A stretch of DNA of 64,000 bases from Patiria pectinifera (lineage: Eukaryota; Echinodermata; Asteroidea; Valvatida; Asterinidae): positions 9,264,863-9,328,862 of the forward strand of contig CM057135.1 of the NCBI GenBank assembly GCA_029964075.1. The letters are read 5' to 3'. The notes below the pieces were generated by a model, which was not told the DNA's origin, made no database searches, and saw only the letters and a list, made by a program, of their open reading frames with translations. Both the position numbers and the translations under genes were made by a program. This document shows, in pieces, positions 56,421 to 64,000 of the stretch (the first letter of the stretch is position 1; each line of letters opens with the position of its first letter).

Positions 56421-56934
56421 ACAAAAATACATAAAAAATGAGTACTGCACGTTTGCTTCGCCTAAAGCCCTTCGCGTGCTAATTTTTGGCAATGTGATTT
56501 CAGACGGCTGCTGGGAATAAATCCATGACACAATGTAATATGAGCTACCCGGCCCTCAAAGCCCACCATTCACCCCAGATTATTAACCCCTGGTATCCCT
56601 CAGGCCCTAAACAGTCAATAAAACCAGACACTAACCGCCTCAATGCCATTTGACAGTTCCATTTTGGTCACAGGGGTGATCAAGGTAATCCCTATGTGAA
56701 CAATGCATTTGTACACAAGCCTATGTAAATGCGCACAAGCACACTAGGTTTTCCCGCCAATTTCCAACCCCTCCAGTAGGATCACAAGACTGACACCCCC
56801 TCTAGTGGATGTACCATGGTCCATACTAGGATCTAGTGATAGATGACCTGGGCATGGCTACCACGTGGCTGGGACAATAGAAAACAAAGAAATGTGGAAG
56901 TGATTCTATTCACAGTGACTACAGGTAAATGCTC
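56421..56934. other. Non-coding stretch, no gene seen
   Basis: A short minus frame at 56531-56250 reads through the basic exon copy only. The remaining sequence shows no motifs. Confidence 0.5.
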
Positions 56935-57925
56935 CAGGCTGAAAATATTTTTGGGGGACTGCATGCTCAATATAAAAAGGAATAACACGGTCGGGCGAGA
57001 GGAGTAAAACTTGTTAATATTTTTTGGGGGACTGGATGCTCAACATAAAAAGAAATAATGCGGTCGGGCGAGAGGAATAATGCGGTCGGGATAGAGGAGT
57101 ACAACTTCTTAATATTCTTGTGGGACTAGACTGGATGCTCAATATAAAAAGAAATAATGCGGTCGGGCGAGAGGAGTAAAACTTGTTAATATTTTAGGGG
57201 GACTGCATGCTCAATATAAAAAGAAATAACACGGACGGGCGAGAGGAGTAAAACTTGTTAATATTTTAGGGGGACTGGATGCTCAATATAAAATGAAATA
57301 ATGCGGTCGGGCGAGAGGAGTCAAACTTGTTGATATATTATTGGGGGGACTGGATGCTCAATATAAAAAGAAATAATGCGGTCGGGCGAGAGGAGTAAAC
57401 CTTGTTCATATTTTTGGGGGACTGGATGCTTGAAATAAAAATAATTAATGCGCTCGGGCGAGAGGAGTAAAACTTGTTAATATTTTTGGGGAACGGGATG
57501 CTCAATATAAAAAGAAATAACGCGGCCGGGCGAGAGGAGCATATTTTTGGGGGGGACTGTATGCTTAAAATAAAAAGAAATAATGCGGTCGGGCGAGAGG
57601 AGTAAAACTTGTTAATATTTTTGGGGAAATGCATGCTCAAAACAAAAAGAATTAATGCGCTCAGGCGAGATTAATAAAAGTTGTTAACATTTTTGGGGGA
57701 CTGCATGCTCAATATAAAAAAGAAATAATGCGGTTGGGCGAGAGGAGTAAAACGTGTTCGTATTTTTTGGGGACTGTATGCTCAAAATAAAAAGAATTAA
57801 TGCGGTCGGGCGAAAGGAGTAAAACTTGTTAATATTTTTGGGGGACTGTATGCTTGAAATTAAAAGAAATAATGCGGTAGGGCGAGAGGAGTACAACTTG
57901 TTAATATTTTTGGGGGACTGCATGC
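56935..57925 (+). repeat. ~72-bp minisatellite array, largest block
   Basis: About thirteen units, each with a GCGGTCGGGCGAGAGGAGTA core and GACTGCATGCTCAATATAAA or GACTGGATGC. One variant has a doubled part (GGCGAGAGGAATAATGCGG at 57065). Long minus frames with a 24-residue period are produced by the array. Confidence 0.9.
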
Positions 57926-58145
57926 CTTGCCTTTTTTTCAGCATCCCGCAGCTTTTTTTTCCAGCGTCCCGTACCTTCATCCTTCCTTGAAGATCTACAA
58001 CTGCAGCATTGGTGAGTCCCTGAAGCTCTCTCTCAGTTCTGTTGACAATGTACTCAAAGCTGGCATCAGATTCATCTCCACCATCATATGCTGGGGAACA
58101 CTGACGGATCATACAAGCTAGCTGTAAAAGAAAATACAAGAAATA
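57926..58145 (-). pseudogene. Duplicated exon (copy 3)
   Basis: A third copy of the MIRQCSPAYDGGDESDASFE exon, joined to the minisatellite at the same base as copy 2 (GGGGACTGCATG|CCTTGCC). It ends at the acceptor (TTTTCTTTTACAG) and goes straight into more minisatellite after about 50 bases. Confidence 0.65.
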
Positions 58146-58189
58146 GCAGTGCTCATGAAACTTCAGTTTTAAAAGAACCTAGATCAGCA

Positions 58190-58335
58190 GGAGTAAAAGT
58201 TGTTTATATTTTTGGGGGACTGCATGCTCAAAACAAAAAGAATTAATGCGCTTGGGCGAGATTAATAAAAGTTGTTAACATTTTTGGGGGACTGCATGCT
58301 CAATATAAAAAGAAATAATGCGGTCGGTCGAGAGG
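58190..58335 (+). repeat. ~72-bp minisatellite, two units
   Basis: Two further units (GGGGGACTGCATGCTCAA) end in GCGGTCGGTCGAGAGG, after which unrelated sequence starts. Confidence 0.8.
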
Positions 58336-58930
58336 TACGAAGCCCCTAAAGGGACATCCAAAATATTTTTTTTTTCTCGTGCGCACGAGATAATTATAAG
58401 TATTAACGGAGCTTGCTGCACGTGCAGCGGACGAGTTTGTGTTTAACGAAAGCAGCGTGTCAGGCACTCAGTAAACAGTGAGTAATAATATTGAATTGTT
58501 TAAACAGGCATTTTCATGCCAGGTGAAATGTGTGCCTTGTTTGTGTGTAATATTAATCAGCATTACAGACCGTGACTACTACGCGTACGGTAGGGGGAAT
58601 ATGCCAACGACTGAATAATGCTCAACCACAAGAGTCCAGACATTGCGTAGCCTGAATCTGATATATATATATAGGCCTATGTGTTGTATTAATTAATGAT
58701 TGAAGTAGTATAGGCTGAGCAGCTCGACCAACGTTGAGGTGGGATTTGGGTTGGATGAGGTGGGAGGTGTGAGGTGGAGATGGTATGAGGTGGAGGTGGT
58801 ATGAGGTGGAGGTGGGATGAGGTAAAGGTGTTTTTTTTTTAATTTTTAAAATAATTTTTTGTTTTTTTTAATTTTTTTTTTTAATATTATTATTATTTTT
58901 TTTTTTTTTTTTAAGGTTGTTTTAGTTGAT
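58336..58930. other. Non-coding stretch with purine-rich repeat and T-rich tract
   Basis: It contains a 14-base palindrome CTCGTGCGCACGAG (58377-58390), a GAGGTGGGATGAGGTGGAGG-type tandem repeat (58735-58830) and a long T-run tract (58830-58950). No frame is supported. Confidence 0.6.
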
Positions 58931-59195
58931 TATTTTTATTTTTTTTTCATTAACGGAGCCACGTTAGTGGCGACATTGGCCTTACGCTAGTAACCCGAAC
59001 GGAGTGGAACTGTAGCGTAAGTCTCGAGACTTGTCTCGATGCTAGCGTGTGAGCGATGAAGTCGCGAGCACGGCTCTAGTGCTCTGGGTTTCCCCTTACC
59101 TACGGAGCCACGGTAGTGGCGACAGTGGGCTCACGCCAGTGACCCCGAACGGAGTGGTCAGAGGCGCAAGCCTCGATTCTAGACATGCTCCAACA
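58931..59195 (+). repeat. Partial tandem duplication at the left side of the Polinton-type element
   Basis: ACGGAGCCACGTTAGTGGCG with a following ACCCGAACGGAGTGG appears at 58953-59008 and again, diverged, at 59101-59157. It lies upstream of the first viral gene and may be a terminal or subterminal repeat of the element. The other end is outside the window, so this cannot be tested here. Confidence 0.45.
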
Positions 59196-59380
59196 AGTCC
59201 GGAGTTACACAACGTTGTGACGTCACGGACAGGTCATGACAAGAGCACTGCGAACAATGGGACGCAGGGCGCAATGAGTGAGAGACATTTGGACGAGTTA
59301 GAACACGAAACTTTGTTGCTTTCTGATTGGTGGAGTGGTAACCAGTCATGACGTGTTGTGGATACAGATACTTCGGGGTG

Positions 59381-59388
59381 TATAAAAG
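59381..59388 (+). promoter_or_regulatory. TATA box of the WW-PC4 gene
   Basis: TATAAAAG stands 94 bases before the ATG at 59482, in GGGGTGTATAAAAGTCGG. The distance leaves room for a short leader. It fits a pol II core promoter for the viral gene. Confidence 0.55.
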
Positions 59389-59481
59389 TCGGACACTGCT
59401 GTGTTTGGAAATCATTCACCTACCAATAACCGAAGACATCAAAATTCTGCTCAATATCACCATCATCGCACCGAACCAGTC

Positions 59482-60102
59482 ATGGCTGCAGCATCAGGCA
59501 TCAACGCACCTCCGTCTTCCCCAACTAGTGAGTCGGTGAAAGGGCCGTTTGACTGCGTGATGAAGTTAACCCATGCCCAAGTTAAAAGAGGATGGCGCGA
59601 GGGTTTCAGCACCAACGAAAATAGATCCTACTATTACAATATATTCACTAGAGAGAGTGTGTGGTCCATACCTACCATCCTACCGCAACAGGAAGAAAGC
59701 GAGGTGGGCTCCGGGCCGGCAGAGGACCTGCTGGCAGCTGCCATGTCAGAGCTGACGGGTAACCCACCCACGGACCTCTCCAAGCGCAGATCTTGGTGGT
59801 AGTAGCAAATATTCTCCAAGCCCCCTTTCATCAAGGGAAAGCCGACCAAGAGAAAGTTCAGCCCCGATCCCGACCAGCAGGAGAACGAGAAGAACGACGT
59901 CCGATTCGAAATTGGAGGTTAGCGTTATGCCTGTGTCAAACGTTTCAAGAACCGTGTCTACGTTAATATCAGAGGGTACTACTTCAACGCGGACAAGCCT
60001 AAACTACTTGCGGGGAAAAAAGGACTGAATCTGACATCCACCGAATGGTACAAGTTGTTCGATCAAAGAAAACTCATTGCTGAAGCCATAGACATGATCT
60101 AG
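59482..60102 (+). pseudogene. WW-domain plus PC4-like DNA-binding protein of the Polinton-type element
   Basis: ATG 59482 opens MAAASGINAPPSSPTSES. A WW domain occupies residues 37-64 (GWREGFSTNENRSYYYNIFT, then a second Trp and Pro), closest to that of PCIF1-type proteins, which bind the phosphorylated RNA polymerase II tail. A tandem TAG TAG at 59800-59805 interrupts the frame, but the same frame continues with a basic linker (KGKPTKRKFSPD). TAG 59920-59922 lies inside the start of a PC4/p15 transcription coactivator domain: RYACVKRFKNRVYVNIR, then LLAGKKGLNLTSTEWYKLFD, to the stop at 60100-60102. PC4 domains bind single-stranded DNA and promoters. The product would couple polymerase tail binding to DNA binding. 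Three in-frame stops, two of them adjacent, show the copy is dead unless read through. Confidence 0.75.
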
Positions 60103-60147
60103 ATCTTTACAGTGTCACACGCTTATTTTCTATTCATTTTGAAATCA

Positions 60148-60632
60148 TCTCGCAGACTCATCAAATCAGGACATCATCGACCGACGGGCAAGGGTGAGAA
60201 CACTCACCAAACGCATCCTGACCAAACTCATCACGGACGAGATACTCCAGCTAGTGTACCATACGCAAAAACGACTGGGCTGCGAGGGATGTAAAAAGGA
60301 CTGGCCGAGTCTTTTTGAGCACGCTTGCACATTTTTTTGGTAGGAATCCCCAAAATCACATCGACGACTATATACCTTTGTACTTTGAGGAGGTGCTGGC
60401 TTCGCTGGACAAGAAACGAGTACGACCAATATTTCTAGCGGTCGCTAGCCTACTGGGAGTTGGTTTATTCATCGGAGAAGGAATGAACTTGGACACCGAA
60501 TTGAGTGTTTTGATCGAAGACATTTTAAAAGATTGGAAGGATGATTTAGAAGAAATCGGTTACTCCTTTTACACGTCTTTGTTCGACAATACTACCGAAC
60601 TCATTCAGAACACAGTAAATATCATAGAGTAA
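60148..60632 (+). pseudogene. Cys/His-rich plus helical membrane protein of the Polinton-type element
   Basis: The first frame (from about 60148) reads DIIDRRARVRTLTKRILTKL and LGCEGCKKDWPSLFEHACTF, with a C-x2-C...H-x3-C pattern that could bind zinc. It runs into TAG near 60344. A second frame, 60315-60632, carries FLAVASLLGVGLFIGEGMNL (a possible membrane helix) and an acidic C-terminus. I read one gene with a frameshift near 60340. Its start is unclear: a TGA lies just upstream in the first frame, or the CAG at 60150 may be a splice acceptor. Similar short Cys-rich ORFs occur in animal Polintons; the function is not known. Confidence 0.45.
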
Positions 60633-61078
60633 ATGACCCGACATTGTTTGCTTTCCTTTTAATTATTATATTTTTTTTAATTATTTCCTTTTCTTTTAAA
60701 AGAAAAACCTGCCTCTTGTGTGTGTTTGTATTTGTCTCGCGTGTTTAATTTTTTTTGGTAAATATATGTATATATATATTAGGTTTTAATACTACGTTGG
60801 GTGATAGGGGTAAGAGGAAACATACACAAAAATAAAAGTCGACACGGGGTGCCTAAAACCAACCGGAACTCACCAGAACATTCCTTAAGTGGTCAACGGG
60901 CCATATACAGTTTATAAGTATTGTATTTCACAACAGATCAATGAAAAAACAATGTACATGTAACAAAAAGTTACAAATAAATAAATAAATAAACAAACAA
61001 TTAAATAAATGTAGCTACTACTACTGGATAATAATACTAGTACTACCAATAATAATAATAATGACCATTAGTAGAAGT
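60633..61078. other. AT-rich spacer between convergent viral genes
   Basis: Tracts of (AAAT)n and (TA)n repeats (60756-60780, 60980-61010) and no coding frame. It separates the plus-strand genes from the minus-strand capsid cluster. Confidence 0.6.
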
Positions 61079-61577
61079 CTAGTCCTCTAACAAAGCTCTG
61101 GCTATTTGCCTTACAAGAAACTGTTCGTCATACACCGATGTATTTACGCGAGGAAAATGTTTTCGTATAAAATCGTTAACGAGTATGTCATTGTCTCGTT
61201 TATCTGAAGAAAACAGGAGCGTGATTTTGTACATGGTTAGTCCCCGGCAACGCTGTAGCAGGAAAAAGAGGGAGTACTGTCCACACACGGCTGACATTGG
61301 TCCCTGCTGGGGTCGGTGGTTGTAGCGGGTACACGTCACATTTTTCTTGAGGAATTTCTTGACCCGGGGTATATTCATCGGTTGTGCGTAGGAATCGAAA
61401 TACTCTCCCTCCCCATCCCGCGTGATGTAAATGGCCACCCAGTGCTGACAGGTTTCGTGGATGGGTCCGTATTAAAAATGAGTGCTTAGGCAGCTGATCG
61501 CAGGCAAAAACTCCTCTGAAGTAATGCTTGGTAAAACGATCATTTTTCAAAATGCTGCTGATTTGATAACTGTCCAT
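61079..61577 (-). pseudogene. Adenovirus-type cysteine protease (maturation protease) of the Polinton-type element
   Basis: ATG 61577 starts MDSYQISSILKNDRFTKHYF and a GVFACDQLP segment. The catalytic His is in a Q-H-W-V-A-I-Y stretch at about 61450, the acidic residue in GEGEYFDSYAQP, and the catalytic Cys in MSAVCGQYSLFFL at about 61283-61285. These H, E/D and C elements in order are the signature of adenain/C5-like proteases that mature capsid proteins. A frameshift near 61440-61460 breaks the gene. The N-terminal part lies in the same open frame as the upstream capsid gene with no stop between them (see findings). Confidence 0.8.
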
Positions 61578-62932
61578 GTTGACGACGTGTAATTTAACTG
61601 CTGTAGTCAAAGATGACGTTGCGAGCCTGGTCAATTTCTTCTTGTTGTTGAACTCGGCGTAGATGATGACGTTGATGGTTGCCTCCAGTGGATTGGCAAA
61701 GTGGACGTCCAGTCTCAGGTTGCCCCGCCTCACGAGATTGAAGTGTCCTCCCACAGACAGGTCGGGGCTCAGATCAAACGCAAACAGTGTGTACCCTGCG
61801 GGATAGTCGTCACGAGTGATGGTGACGCCTTCGTCTTGGTACATTTTATCCGTACCGGAGAAGAGGGTCTGGTAGGCTCTGATGTAATTTTTACCCGGTT
61901 CTTTAAATTTCGGTTTCAGAGGTGAAGAGGGAATTTGTTCCCGTCCAAGTGAACTGTCAAAAAGTTGATATCCATGTGTTGGAAGTTAAAGGGTTTTTTT
62001 CCCATACCGTCCGCTGAACGCTTCGTTGGCCACACATCCAACTACGATACGGTTTGGAAGTTGACCCAGAAACACGTGGTCCTGCGTGAGAGTTAGATTA
62101 CCGCGGGGCACAGACACCATCTTGCACAGATTGCGTCTGATTGGGTATTTAGCGGTGCCTTTCTCCAGAGCTTTCATGTGTCCCAGCATAACACCCGAAC
62201 TGACTTTGACTTTCCTGACAAAAACGGACGCGTTTAGGATGACCACTTTGTAGGCGGGGTTCCCCCGGCGGCCATAACCCCGGCGGCCATGAGGCAAAAC
62301 GCGTTGCTGCTGCGAATCAGTTTCAATTTCAAGTCCACGCCATTCAGCATGTGTTTGTCTTGAAAGAAAATGTCGCTGTAAATCGGGCCGATCATGTCCA
62401 AACTCGCTGCTTCCTTTTGTAAACTGGTATCTCTTCTTCAGCCCATGGTTGACCACATCGTCTGCTGCTGTAGGGTTTGCGCTGTCCATTTTGCCGGCGG
62501 TGTCTTTATAGAACAAAGCGGCAGTCAGCTGAGAGATTTGAGCATCGCTGCCGTAGCTGAGCAGTGTTTCGAGTAGGGCGCGATAGGGGTAGGTAGGCGT
62601 GGAGGGGGAGATCAGACATTCGTTCAGACCACATCAATCTGGCTGAATAGGGACTGTAGAAATAAGTTGACGGGACCCACGTGGTCGGCCTCTGTCAGGT
62701 TGGAGCCGTCCGCTTTGGTGATTTTCGCTCTGACGTACAACTGGGCTCGGTTGAGATTCATGTATTCTTCTCCGGATCCCGGTACGAAAAATTCTATCGG
62801 TCCTCCATCAAAAATGGTAGAAATCGGGTGAAATTCCAGCCACTGACCACGTTCTATGCTCGTTTGTGTGGGTGGTAAAGAAAAAATGTAACAGCGACAT
62901 AATGACTGACTGTGGGTTAGCGTGTAAAACAC
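61578..62932 (-). pseudogene. Major capsid protein (hexon-like, Polinton type)
   Basis: Minus frames give the N-terminal SLPPTQTSIERGQWLEFHPI and LYVRAKITKADGSNLTEADH (62932-62624). The middle has ILNASVFVRKVKVSSGVML and YPIRRNLCKMVSVPRG (62516-61986). The C-terminal part has ITRDDYPAGYTLFAFDLSPD and FANPLEATINVIIYAEFNNK (61844-61578). This is the double jelly-roll capsid of Polintons/adintoviruses. The parts are in different frames with losses near 62620 and 61850-61980. The start is uncertain: the nearest ATG (62890 area) is out of frame across a T-run. A TATAAAAAG on minus near 63013 could be its promoter. Confidence 0.8.
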
Positions 62933-63004
62933 TTAATCAGATATGTCTTGCGATCATTTCACTCTCCTGCTAAAAGAGGAAATGGCGCGTCTGCCGTTTG
63001 CTTT

Positions 63005-63015
63005 CCTTTTTATAC
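63005..63015 (-). promoter_or_regulatory. TATA-like box upstream of the capsid gene
   Basis: On minus the string GGTATAAAAAGG lies about 110 bases upstream of the first in-frame capsid residues. The match is good, but the start codon it serves is damaged. Confidence 0.4.
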
Positions 63016-63363
63016 CACGTCGTTTACCTCGTGAGAGTCGGGCATCCACACCTCGAAGAGCCGAGTGGGCCAGATTACGTCCAGCGTGTCGAAGTCGGTT
63101 TGTTTTTGGCAGATGATTTGATGACTTTTTCCCTCCATCGCATCCTGCGCGATTCCTACACCGGTACGAAGCGCTTCGTGACCCAGTGTTTTAGCGCCTT
63201 GTTTGATCAGAGGCATGGCCGTCCGGAAAAGTCCGCTTAAAATCCCTCCAAGTCCGTATCCCCTCTGACTTCAAGGGCCAGTGAACACGGGGAGACCGCG
63301 CCCCACCTGGCCGACGTAATAATCTTTGTAGTGTTTACTATTGGGTAGGTAATGACTCTTCAT
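63010..63363 (-). pseudogene. Small pVI/pX-like capsid protein of the Polinton-type element
   Basis: ATG 63363 opens MKSHYLPNSKHYKDYYVGQV and then GRGLPVFTG. Another frame (63216-63010) continues with MPLIKQGAKTLGHEALRTGV and a charged end. The Gly-rich start followed by an amphipathic helix is the pattern of pVI/pX-like membrane-active core proteins of Polintons and adenoviruses. A frameshift near 63250 breaks it. It starts six bases after the penton stop, an operon-like packing. Confidence 0.6.
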
Positions 63364-63368
63364 GTTGA

Positions 63369-63999
63369 TTAATAGAAGTAGGACGAGCGCTTCTTTCGAA
63401 AGTGAAGTTTCACGATGACTCTCCCGGTAACAAATGGAATAAGTTCGCCCGTCCTGTCCCTTATATCGATTTCGATCATGTCCAAAAACTTGTGCTTCAG
63501 GGGCATGTAATGAGGACTGTCGTAGATTTTTTTTTAACGGTTTCTCCATACTTCCCGTCCACATTCACGATGCGTAATACGTGTCTCCTACGGTGTGGTA
63601 CTCCACAATATTGGAGTAGATAAATAACTTATAGAATGGCTGCAGGTCCACCACCCTCGTACTCTTTTTGATACCCGACACTGTTGCACCATCGTCAAAA
63701 CCGAGTAGGTTCGCTAGATGACCCAGTAATTTAAGCACCACACTGTCGTTCGTCTTTATGATGACTTTTTGAATAAATTTGTTGTACTTGAATCGGACTT
63801 GTCCGTCGTGCTCGATGGGAGGTTCAAAGCTGTCGAATAGTTCTTCAGGTGTCGGGTAGTACCCCTCCGGTATGCGATGAAAGTGAAATCTGGAATCCGT
63901 TTCTCCACCCGAGCACGCCACCAGGTTACCTTCGGTCACGTTCAACCAACGATGAGGGTAAGTCACTTTCAGCCAGGGCCACTTCCCAATCTCCTTCAA
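63369..63999 (-). pseudogene. Penton (minor capsid) protein of the Polinton-type element, 5' end outside the window
   Basis: From the right edge the minus frame reads WPWLKVTYPHRWLNVTEGN, FHFHRIPEGYYPTPEELFDS and VDLQPFYKLFIYSNIVEYHT to 63565. The last part is in another frame, ending with I-E-I-D-I-R-D-type and L-H-F-R-K-K strands at TAA 63369-63371. The C-terminal layout of a beta strand with an acidic start and a final L-H-F-R is characteristic of single jelly-roll pentons. A frameshift near 63565 breaks it. Upstream sequence is not in the window. Confidence 0.75.
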
Positions 64000-64000
64000 A

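Noticed and set aside
57338..57640. Repeating ORFs such as NINKFYSSRPTALFLFILSI
   Set aside because: They are translations of the 72-bp minisatellite (24 codons); the same happens at 55079-55366 and 57684-58139.

Overview
The window looks like repeat-dominated nuclear DNA from an animal, most likely a marine invertebrate. The reasons are spliced-looking exons with polypyrimidine/AG acceptors, BEL/Pao, gypsy-like and Ngaro-type retroelements, small TIR transposons with visible target-site duplications, tRNA-like SINE heads and kilobases of satellite. There are no bacterial operons and no rRNA genes. I cannot fix the phylum from sequence alone. Almost every protein-coding segment is a decayed copy with frameshifts or in-frame stops.

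Layout. 0-3.3 kb: debris of LTR retrotransposons, namely a BEL/Pao RT/RNase H fragment (minus), a gypsy-like Pol tail (plus), a C2H2 zinc-finger ORF in the place where an env would sit, a polypurine tract and a probable 3' LTR. 3.4-12.3 kb: a degenerate integrated DNA virus of Polinton-like type, with an integrase C-terminus, a small membrane protein, a jelly-roll-type major capsid protein, a packaging ATPase (Walker A and B), several structural or membrane proteins, a TFIIB-like transcription factor and a small helical protein. Convergent genes are separated by a hairpin with a long T-run. No PolB or protease is visible. 12.3-15.7 kb: no convincing genes. 15.8-24.1 kb: a giant imperfect inverted repeat with nested TIR elements, one a hAT-like element with an 8-bp target duplication. 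24-29.6 kb: non-coding, then a ~72-bp minisatellite and a CRISPR-like but eukaryotic interspersed repeat. 30.0-34.3 kb: a decayed Ngaro-type retrotransposon on the minus strand, in the order gag, RT/RNase H, tyrosine recombinase, SGNH hydrolase. 36.1-39.5 kb: exons of a Pro-rich, possibly BEN-domain gene, interrupted by a 530-bp TIR insertion that carries a tRNA-like sequence. 39.5-54.9 kb: large higher-order satellite arrays of ~172-bp monomers. Units start at a hairpin next to CTAG, which resembles tandem Helitron/Helentron-type rolling-circle elements. They are studded with TGACGTCA palindromes and carry small MITEs. 54.9-58.3 kb: ~72-bp minisatellite arrays alternating with duplicated copies of the 36-39 kb exons. 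58.9-64 kb: the end of a second, distinct element of true Polinton/Maverick (adintovirus-like) type, with a WW-PC4 fusion gene and a Cys-rich protein on plus, and protease, hexon-like capsid, a small pVI/pX-like protein and penton on minus. It runs off the right edge.

How it fits together. Two unrelated virus-derived elements, four retroelement types and several DNA transposons have piled into one locus. The satellites seem to have grown from transposon ends, because the 27-bp array at 53.4 kb is an amplified slice of the 172-bp monomer. The most interesting items are the virus with its own TFIIB-like factor, the WW-PC4 protein of the second virus, and the hairpin/CTAG-bounded higher-order arrays. 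All functional calls come from reading motifs by eye; no database search was run.
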